Assembly: GCA_015499995.1 (NCBI GenBank)
Contig: JADNRV010000057.1
Span: 62,001-126,000, forward strand
DNA: 64,000 nt
Reading direction: 5' to 3'
From: Flammula alnicola
Lineage: Eukaryota > Basidiomycota > Agaricomycetes > Agaricales > Strophariaceae
The notes under the pieces were generated by a model. The model was not told the origin of the DNA. It saw only the letters and a list, made by a program, of their open reading frames with translations, and made no database searches. The translations under genes were made by a program, and so were the position numbers. Of this stretch, positions 55,733-64,000 are shown in pieces (positions within the stretch are counted from its first letter, which is position 1; every line of letters begins with the position of its first letter).

Positions 55733-56219
55733 CATTAAATAGACATGGGGTTGTTTGACCGACTTCATAATTTTCTTCATATGCACTGCTTCGAAAATTG
55801 TCTGCACGTTGCTCAAACCCTTTCATCCAAACCAAAAAGAACTCCGATCCAGGAAACCCAAATTCACAGACGCGTCAACATATCTATCAAGCACTCTCGC
55901 CACTCCCACCTCCATACGTGCACCCATGTCTAACATACTAAGCACATCCAGGGCAGCTGTTCGGAGACGAAACCTCACTCTATACACATGTCAATCATGT
56001 AGTAACACACAACTAGAGAAAAGTAGATATCGATCAGACTAGAACTCTGAGCACATGCCGAAAAGAACAAGGACAATATAATTTTTCTATTTCCGGATGT
56101 GCCAGTTGTGTGATCATCGTTCTTGTTCTTGTTCTGTGTGTGCTGGTGTGAGAGGATAACCTATTCATTGGACCCGCTCCTTTCCAATGTGCTGATGCAT
56201 CTTCTAGATCGTCGGCGTC
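55733..56219. other. Intergenic, no gene seen
   Basis: Short frames only, between the F-box gene and the MULE target duplication. Confidence 0.4.
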
Positions 56220-56239
56220 GTTGTGCTCGGGCAACGAGA

Positions 56240-57015
56240 AATTGCCGTGGCATGCGTGCCACTAGCGTGCCATTAGCGTGCCAATGTGCACGCTTTTCAC
56301 GCAAATGGCACGCACTTGGGAGTCTATGGCACGCAACCGCCCTATGTTCTCCTGTAAAATATTTCAGTAGAAGAGAGTTTATGAAGTTGAATACTCCTGA
56401 TTTGGGTTTTCGATATGTGATCAGCATATATTGTGCTCGGCAGGTATTGATTCGACCAAATTCTGTAACCGGCATTTTCCCCGCACACCCTAGTTGAGTT
56501 CAAACTCCGCTTACTGCATGATCTGTGCTTCAACAGACGGCGCACAAACGGTACGGGAAGATGAATGCCTCTGAAAACACTATGTAGTGATCATGTTAGT
56601 TACTAAGAGTACCAGAAAATTGTTTTTATTAGATCAATTGACCAGAATGCTATGAAAACACATATTTTCTAAGTTGCCCAACTCTCAATGAAATAAGGCT
56701 GTCTGTACTTATAACGAGTTATCTTTACTCTCTGGAAGCTCTCGATACCAGTCTCATTCATTTCGGGATAGTATTGCGACTAAAATTGAGGTGCACGCTA
56801 ATGTCACGCATGACCCAGCACCATGCACGCATCATCACGCTAATGCTCACGCTACGGCACGCTACGGCACGCTACGGCACGCACCGACATGCACATGCAC
56901 GCTAATGGCACGCTAGACTCACGCTCCTGCACGCTAGACTCACGCGCCTGCACGCTATTGCACGCTAATGCACGCATTGGCACGCTAGCATCACGCACTG
57001 GCATGCTGATGCACG
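56240..57015. repeat. Left subterminal GCACGC arrays
   Basis: Two clusters (56240-56335, 56790-57015) of GCACGC or GCGTGC, often every 10 bp, for example GCACGCTACG repeated three times near 56860. Probable transposase-binding sites (inference). Confidence 0.75.
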
Positions 57016-57200
57016 CTGATGCATGCAAATACAGCAAATAGACAAATATTACGGATTTCAATGCAGAATGTTGTTGTGGACGCCGCAACTTAGAGTTAGG
57101 TTCCGTTTGGAAAGCGATCGAGGGATAGTCAAGAGTCGCAAATTTTCAAATGTGAATCATCTTGCCTTCGTCCTCCTTCTAAATAGCACAATATTCAGCG

Positions 57201-59488
57201 ATGGTCAGTGCCTTCATTATTAAATCAGTGTCACAACTGAATTTTATTATGCAGGAGTTTCTCAAATATGTATTCCGCTATTTTGCACCGCCGGAACCGG
57301 ATGAAACACAAACCCAGCTTGCACAGAAGGCCGATTTAGCTGTAAAAGGCATGGAGGAATTAATACCGGTCTATAGCTCCGATGGTGAGTCATAAAATTA
57401 CTTCTTCAATATCAATTTTCTCAGTCACACTGTCAGGGCGTCTATTGAGGTACATCGAGCATGTTAATCGAGAGGAGAAAAGCGCAGCAATCACTCAGGC
57501 TACTGGTGAGGTTTTTGTTAATACATTTATCTAATATAATCAATGTTAATGTGAATGAAGCAACAGGACTTCGAGTTGAACACGGAACGAGAAAAATCCA
57601 CGCTTCTGTGCTGTTACCGAAAGAAGAAGTCTATTACAAGCTTATGCCAGACGGAAACTATGTACAGGCCACTCATGCACAATCTACGTTGTCTGCTATA
57701 CCTGCTCCACCTAAGCAAGATGTTCCGAAGGCAAATCTTATCAACGCTGGCGAATGGGATGGTTGGCCGAATGGACATTTTGAGCAAGACTTCTCACCAG
57801 AGGAAATCGAAGCAACCGCCAATCTCCGGGTTCATTGGGCAGTTCGTATCAATGGAGGTGATCGGAAAGGAGATGAGCATGCAGAAACATGGCAGAGGGG
57901 GAAGAAAGCATCAAGACGGTGCTTAGGCATCATCGAATGCGATAACCCAACTTGCAATGTCATTACTCGACCTCATACGATGGCTAGAGGCATCAACAAT
58001 CAGGTCAATGGGACTTGTCGATGTGGCGCTGTGCTCGTACACCGACGATGCGACGTAATTTCATATTTATGGCGATGGTCCGATGGGATTCATTATTCAA
58101 ACGGGGGTTTTCATACTCATCGTCGACCCACGCACATCCTCCACCTCCTCCCACATGAACAGAGAAAATTTGAAGAACTCGTCAAAGCGAATCCAAACTC
58201 GGGGCCCCTTCAATTAATCGTTGGCGTTCCAGGACTCGAAGGACCTGGCGAGTCCGTTGCGGATATCTCAGACGTTCTCTTGAATGCTCATCGCGTCGGC
58301 AAAGAACGTTCGAAAATCAAGAAGGGTCACGTCCAGGGAGCTGATGCATTAATCGCTTCATTTTCCAAGTTCGCGGCGGAGCGTCCAAACTTCGTTATCC
58401 ACTCGAACCTCGGCGAGCAGACGGTGATCTGCGTTCAGACAAATTTCATGCGGTCTCAGCTTGTCAAGGATCAGCGTTTAGAAGAGCCGGTTAATGGAAT
58501 GGTAAACGATGCTGCTCATGGCTGGTGGAAGGAACGCAATTCCCTGCTTGTGGTTTCATCAATTTATTGTCCTTATCTCTTCTGCTGGGTTCCTGGTGTC
58601 CTATCCTATTCAAACGGTGCAAGCGCAGCGCACTTTGAACACCACTTCCTTGCTGTTTTCACGAGCATCGCTTATGAGGCCGAGTCACGGAAAATTATTG
58701 TAGTTGATGCCTTATTTGCGGGTGTACGTCTTCCACTATCTATTCGCTCATATTTCTGGCACTCATTATATCAATATTTTTCCAGATGATGGACTTCAGT
58801 GAAGCTGAGCGTGCTGGATTTACCCATGGCTTCATAACTTTCTGGATGGCTCGGCCGGAAAATACTCGAAATCGGCAGGAACTCCAAGTCGCTGCAGAGC
58901 GCCTCTTGAAAGGTTGTCGCGAACATTACCGTGCTGGTGTTACCCGGGTCAGCCGTATTTCTGGTGCTGTGCCACCTGGGATGGCACATGCCTTTACCTC
59001 ACGCGCGCTCGCTCTCTTGGATCTTCCGAACTCGGAGGAATTTATTTCACAGTCTGCGCTCCTTGTTCAGGATTTCCCAAAGCTCGCTACCTGGATGGAA
59101 TGGTGGGTGCGCCCGGTCCATGCATCCATGCTCTTCGAGTCGGAGAGAAAAATGGATATTGAGCTATGGAAATCTTTACCACTCGATAACAACCCCGAGG
59201 AAGCGATGCATTGGAAGCTGTACAGCGCCTGTGGACGTGACCATGAATTCCTCGAGGGAATGTACTCTCTACACGCTGTTGCCATATATTATGAGCGTAT
59301 TTATGATGCGGCAGCTAGTGAGTTTTCAGTCATTGTAATATATAAAAACTGACACCCATAAACTCATAGAAGGAGCACTTACCCGCTACGGACAGGCAGA
59401 GCGATGGAAGGTGGTCAAAGCAGAGCTTGGACGAACAAAACCTACTCGCGCTGGAAATCCCGCCGACAACAAGCGCAAAAAAAAATGA
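57201..59488 (+). CDS. GCM-domain MULE transposase
   Basis: Six exons (57201-57203, 57255-57384, 57425-57505, 57567-58723, 58786-59317, 59370-59488) give 673 codons. The N-terminal zinc domain has the GCM pattern: WPNGHFEQDF, LRVHWAVRINGG, SRRCLGIIECDNPTC, TCRCGAVLVHRRC, LWRWSDGIHYSNGG and HTHRRPTH. The MULE-type catalytic region follows: NGMVNDAAHGWWKE (first Asp), SAAHFEHHFLAVF, and VVDALFAGMMDFSEAERAGF (second Asp); the third acid is probably in HASMLFESER. The GCM/WRKY zinc fold is known to be shared by transposases and transcription factors. The frame ends NKRKKK-TGA in an A9 run. The start depends on a 3-nt first exon and is tentative. Confidence 0.8.
59477..59485 (+). promoter_or_regulatory. 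A9 homopolymer, possible frameshift or slippage site
   Basis: The transposase frame reads CGC AAA AAA AAA TGA. With one A fewer it would read AAA AAA AAT GAT GGA and enter the downstream USP-PHD frame without a stop. Either this copy has gained an A, or slippage on the run fuses the two parts. Confidence 0.6.
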
Positions 59489-62400
59489 TGGACGTCCACC
59501 GGATACGGTTAAGGAACTCTTGATGCCCAAGACGAAGAGAAAGCAGCTCACCTTAGCAGATTCTCCGCCAAAGAAGAAGATACCGAAGATCAAGAAAAAG
59601 GCACTTGCCATAGAGCCATTGACGAAGAAGATTCCTGTGACTTCAGCAATGGGTCCACCGGCATCTCTCACTCTCGACCCACCAAACTACCCATGGCACG
59701 AAAACTCTTGCTGGCTTGACACATCCTTGCAACTTCTTTATGTTGCCATGCGCAGTTCAGTTGATGAATTCAGGCGCATTTATGATGCTCTTCCAGAAAG
59801 CTCCGAAATACGGATGGTATTTGCAAGCTTGTTTGAGCGGTACGACTTGGACGAGGCAGACAATGTGACATCTGCTGTCCTCCATGCTCAAAGGGACTAT
59901 CTACGCAAGTTTTTGAAGAAAAAACGGGCTATCCAGTCAGTTAGCGGATTCGAATCACTTTTTGTGAGTCTATTAAATTCACTTACCTGAAAATCACTTA
60001 TTGTCTTATTTGGATATAGTCTTGGTTTACTGAATTAATCAACCACGAGGATATTCACCCATCTTATCATCCTATCTCCGCGTTCGAGGTCCTCTTTGTT
60101 GAAATTCATTTCTGCACTGGTTCATCAAAAATCGGTGGACCTCATGTGGAAATTACTCACACTCCCCACCGTCGCAGAATCCACCAACTCGGAAAGCGCG
60201 ACTACAACCAGTTCCAGGGAAGTTTTGCTCAGTATTTCACTGACTTTATTTCCTTGGACAAGGAGCCACTGCCTGGAACGTGCTGCTGGCGTACAAAAGA
60301 AGCCGTCCCACTCTGTCCAGGTGAACGCGCAGATATTCGCTATCTTGTCACATCACTTCCACTTCTTTTTTCCATTGAAGTTGCCGATGAAGTCGGCGCA
60401 CTCCACGATTTGGGCGCTGAGCTCCAGAAATGGGATTTTCCTCCAACGGTATTCCCCGATACTCAATCTTCTGCCGACACTCATGGACTTGTTTATGACC
60501 TCGTGGGCCTAGCTTTAACCAACGTGGAAGGCAACCACTTTATCGCTCGATATGCCTCGGATGACAAGATGGTTATTTATACATATGACGACATGAAGAA
60601 CAACGGCTACCCCACTCGAGAAGACCCTGCAAGCTTTGGCACTCACATGTCTGGGAAGGAGATCAAGCTCCCTCGGGGTTTCATTGTCTACCAAGTGTTT
60701 TACTTGCTTCGTGGCGGAGCAGATGCTCAGGACCGATCCTTCCAACTCCAAACAGCCGCTTTAACGCGCAAATTTGGTTTCCAGTTCTCGACAAATAACC
60801 TCGACACACTTTTCTCGATGACTTATCATGACGATGATTTTATCGAGTTGGAGAACAAGAAGCGTACCTGGTTGTTGAACCCATTGAGGTCCCAAACCCT
60901 CGAGTACATCTCTCGAGATGCGCCAACTGAAATGTCTGATGACTGTCTGGATCCCGAGTCAGAGGAAGAAAATGTCGTCGTGAAGGCTGGACCACCCGGA
61001 ACTCACCTGAACCCTCATCACATCTCTTTGAGTCCTTCGCCCTCTCTTCCAGATTCCGAGTTCGAGTTGAATTGCCGCTGTGGAATCATTGGGGATGGTA
61101 ATAGTCTTTACCGGTATGAACATGGCGAGGCTATCCAATGCGATGAGTGCCACGAATGGTCTCACATTGCATGTCAGCGTGATGGAAGGGCTAGCAATCT
61201 CGCGAAAGACGCACGCTTTGTATGTGATTCATGCGATTTGTCTCACCATCTCCAAGTAAAAAGGAAGTCTAAACGAAAGTGCGTGTTCGAATCATTCTAA
61301 TCTTCTGCCCCAGAATTAATTAGACGAAATTATAGAGAAATGGAAGCACGTCTTGCATTGAATAAACCGCTGGGATTGCGGTTAAGGTAGAAAAATACAT
61401 GTTCATTCAATTAATATAGACTCACCTGCTTTGTAGATCGGGTAGGGGCGCACTCGCTCGAGTTGGTGAATTTTGGTATCCAGTACGCCTGATCCAAAAG
61501 GTGAATGACGGTTGGAGGGTCCAATGGTGGAGGGAGAACAAGTTCGTCATGGATGATGGACCACAAAAGCCGGGCGCATTTTCTATCGTGAATTCAACAG
61601 ATATTGTTGATTCATTATGGAATGACAGACCTGGGAGGAGAGCGATCCGGGTAAGTGAACATATTTATCTATCTAATCGATTAACTCACCTGAATTATAA
61701 GCTTGGCCAATGGAAACATGCCAATGAAATCAAAACATCGGAGGATATTCTTGCAGATCCGTCCACAATCCCATTCAGAGAGGAGGTAGACACCGTGCTT
61801 TCACCATTCAAGCGGCTCCTCAAGAATTTACTCACCTGTGGACCGAATGACCTGAAGAAAGAAACGATACCGGCAAAGGCGTGGCTTGAAAGCATCAAAA
61901 AGCCTATTGGAATGACCCTAATTCCATATTCTGGCGCTCTTTCTATTGTAGAGAGAGCTCAGATTGCGAATTGGCTCCTGATTTGTATCAGCAAAGACGC
62001 ACATCTTTGGCTCGGACGCTTACCGCTTGCCCATGCTTTCACCATTTACATCGCGGAACATCTCAAGAAGGATCCGAAGATGAACGCACTTGGTAGGGAA
62101 GAACTGCTCGAAAAGGCTTGGGAAGTACAATTCACCGGTACGCCATCAATGTTGACTGATGTCGACATTGAACGGGAATGCTTGGACCGTCTTGAGGCAG
62201 AGATGTTTGAAGTTTCTGAGGAGGCGGGGGTTGCAGGGCATTATCAATGGGGGTTAGATGCGGGAGATCATCAAGATTGGGATCCATACGCAGGTATGCA
62301 GGACTTGAACCGTGGGGATCATCCTGGAAGCGATGCAGAACTTGAGGTAAGACACACCAGTTCAACTCTGAGACGATTCGCAGTGTCTCATCAAAACCAT

Positions 62401-62504
62401 GACGACAGGAAGGACCCGAATTTATTCACCGTGAGAGGATAAAACCGAGCGTTAAGGAAAAGAAGGAGCGTCCGAAACCACGGCCCAAAAAGAAGCATGT
62501 TTAG
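59487..62504 (+). CDS. USP-like peptidase, PHD finger and reader-like tail
   Basis: Continuation of the transposase gene in another frame. Exons: to 59963, 60020-61278, 61336-61380, 61437-61650, 61702-62346 and 62409-62504, all in frame. A Lys-rich linker is followed by the USP (peptidase C19) Cys box WHENSCWLDTSLQLLY and, about 260 residues on, the His box GNHFIARYASDDKMVIYTYD. Next comes a PHD finger: CRCGIIGDGNS, IQCDECHEWSHIACQ, FVCDSCD. Then a short WYPVRLIQKVNDGWRVQWWR motif of PWWP/Tudor-like look, a helical part, and a basic C terminus (KKERPKPRPKKKHV). Catalytic Cys and His are present. Likely removes ubiquitin-like modifiers and reads histone tails; both are inference. Confidence 0.75.
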
Positions 62505-62629
62505 ACGTCTGTTGTCATCGAGCCCCCACTCAATTGTAAAGCACGTTCATTTACATTACTTTACTTTACTTTAGTCTATCTAAACAAGTTAATACTGATA
62601 TTTGAATGTTCCAATGACCACTCGAGGTT

Positions 62630-63045
62630 CTGCGTGGCATGCGTGCAGTGCGTGCATGCGTGGCGCGCAAGTACGCAGATTTCACACGATGTCGCAGCCA
62701 GACAGGTCAACGTGATCGACTTTGTATAATTACACTCTTCCACATCCACCAGTAGCGTCAAAAATTAGATAGATCGCATCTTAAAGAATTACATATCCCA
62801 GGAAAATTAATAATGATTTGTTGCTTCTGGAATCTAGCACTGGGCCCGACCTCCCTCAACCGCCGAAGACTTGCAAGTTAGTCCCACATTGCACGCACGT
62901 CGATTTAACGTGCACGCAAGCTCGTAGTGCACACTAGGTGAGTGCACGCACATGCTCTGCAGGTGCACGCTAACCCACCTGCACGCTAGGCCTCAGCACG
63001 CAAGTGCACGTTAGTGCACGCACTGCCACGCTCGTGCCACGGCAA
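62630..63045. repeat. Right subterminal GCACGC arrays
   Basis: Clusters of GCACGC/GCGTGC between the gene end and the right terminus, mirroring those at the left. Confidence 0.75.
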
Positions 63046-63464
63046 TTTTCTTGTGCCCGTTGTGCTCCATTCTTGGCCTGGCAATCATTACGTACAGGCA
63101 AGGTTCTCTTGTTATTCATTTCCACCAGGTGGTGATTGAGATCTGTAGGTGAGGATGACGAGCCTACTTTCTCGATGTCATACAAGTACCAGAATTCTGA
63201 GCGCGAACGGTGATCGATTGATCAGTTACCAATGCATTATTCAGCACCCTCTACTTGTCAAACTACCGCTGTCAGTCATCGTCCTTACTCTGTGTCTTCA
63301 TGATACTAATACCAACGTTTAGCGCACCCTAGACTCGCATTGTAGTAATCCGAACCTCCAAAAGTCATCGCCGTCATCGCCAGGCATGTGGATGAATCTT
63401 ACGCGTATAAGTCGTTTGTAGCAACGACAGGGAAGAAACGAACTAATGTACCTTATTAGACCCC

Positions 63465-63765
63465 TCATTTCATCATTCCCAGGACCACTGTGTAAGAATT
63501 GGGCTCGCGTTCACGTCCTATCACCCGGCACGGGGTAAGTACTCCGCCCGCCCTAGACTTGAAATCGCGTTCATGACTCACCATCGCCATCCCACAGCGC
63601 AGGCAATTCAACGTTCCTGAGGTTGAACGCCGTCTGCGCGCCCTTCCATCCGTCGTGGTCGAATCCTGACGCCGCGAGCTGCGATTGCGAAATTATGGCC
63701 TCGGGTACACGGCAGACTAGGTAAGAATGTATAACGCGACTCGAGAAAGTGTAGAAAGACTTACA
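63465..63765 (-). CDS. 3' part of an unrecognised gene
   Basis: Exons read on the minus strand: one ending at a donor after 63765, then 63716-63582 (CRVPEAIISQSQLAASGF, DHDGWKGAQTAFNLRNVEL), then 63517-63465 (REREPNSYTVVLGMMK, stop). Splice sites are good and the coding frame is continuous over the last two exons. The upstream part (63766-63850; STSMHALGLDNDNER in one frame) does not join cleanly. I cannot name the family. The gene probably begins further right, near or beyond the window end. Confidence 0.4.
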
Positions 63766-64000
63766 TGCATCATTGCTGGGCTTCCCGTGCTCTCTCATTG
63801 TCGTTGTCGAGCCCAAGGGCATGCATTGAAGTGGACATTGCGATGTTGGCGACAAGTGGTGGATATGGTGGGCGGGGCGTCGGGTGAGGGATATTGGGCA
63901 TGCTGGTTGAGAGTTGAGAGCTAGAGAAATGATAGAAAGTAAGAAGCTTGTTAGACCAACTTAAAAGAGTACTTACCGTATACCGTGACAGCCAGCCTCC

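Larger units (their letters stand above)
56229..63058 (+). mobile_element. Putative autonomous MULE of the GCACGC family
   Basis: A 6,830-bp element with left terminus GGGCAACGAGAAATTGCCGT and right terminus, reverse-complemented, GGGCACAAGAAAATTGCCGT. An exact 9-bp target duplication GTTGTGCTC flanks it (56220-56228 and 63059-63067). Inside each end are arrays of GCACGC/GCGTGC (56240-56335 and 56790-57015 left; 62630-62665 and 62880-63045 right). The interior encodes one long gene: GCM-domain MULE transposase, USP-type peptidase region, PHD finger and tail. Nine-base duplications and an RNase-H-fold MULE transposase define the Mutator superfamily. One A9 frameshift may make this copy defective. 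Confidence 0.9.

Noticed and set aside
59427..59990. USP region as a separate gene starting with ATG at 59427
   Set aside because: That start lies inside the transposase exon. The first convincing USP-frame codons lie after the A9 run, and no promoter or separate start is evident.

Overview
The window is a piece of a filamentous fungal genome, almost certainly an agaricomycete basidiomycete. Genes are split by short GT-AG introns (mostly 45-70 nt), and the recognisable families are typical of that group: an Hsp70-like ATPase with a dozen introns, a multi-pass membrane protein family, an F-box protein, a NACHT (STAND) NTPase, a DUF4238 protein, a Plavaka-type transposase and a GCM-domain MULE transposase.

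Layout. 0-12 kb is an ordinary genic block: a seven-helix membrane protein (minus), an unrecognised open frame, cofactor-independent phosphoglycerate mutase (minus, nine exons), a tandem segmental duplication carrying two copies of a basic, Ser/Arg/His-rich protein (plus; the first copy is shortened and frameshifted, the second intact), and an Hsp70-family ATPase (minus, 13 exons). From 12.56 to 22.42 kb lies one nested transposon. The outer element is hAT-like, with TAGGGTTGGG termini, an 8-bp target duplication, and degraded fragments of host genes (an ATM1-type ABC transporter and a HIRA/Hir1-like WD40 protein). Into it a 7.3-kb Ty3/gypsy chromovirus has inserted. Its two 492-bp LTRs differ at only two positions, its primer site looks self-primed like Tf1, its reverse transcriptase lacks the catalytic YxDD segment, and two extra ORFs follow pol.

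From 22.4 to 41 kb the sequence is transposon-rich, with decayed genes (a SET3-like pseudogene, a small secreted protein, an importin fragment). A 6-kb Plavaka element with a divergent companion gene sits directly against the truncated end of a NACHT gene, followed by an F-box gene. 41-53.7 kb is sparse: two unrecognised or low-complexity genes, a DUF4238 protein, a coiled-coil pseudogene and noncoding repeats. At 53.7 kb an F-box gene carries a 467-bp insertion.

The most interesting system is a 6.8-kb Mutator-like element at 56.23-63.06 kb. It has terminal inverted repeats, an exact 9-bp target duplication, and subterminal GCACGC arrays spaced about one helical turn apart. Its gene joins a GCM-domain MULE transposase to a USP-type deubiquitinase-like region, a PHD finger and a reader-like tail across a single A9 frameshift site. 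Two non-autonomous relatives with the same termini and arrays, each with a 9-bp (or 8/9) target duplication, lie at 23.0-24.3 kb and 39.8-41.0 kb. The window therefore holds a putative driver and two passengers of one transposon family.

All exon boundaries were read by eye from splice consensus and frame continuity; no alignments or database searches were run. Family names rest on recognised motifs.
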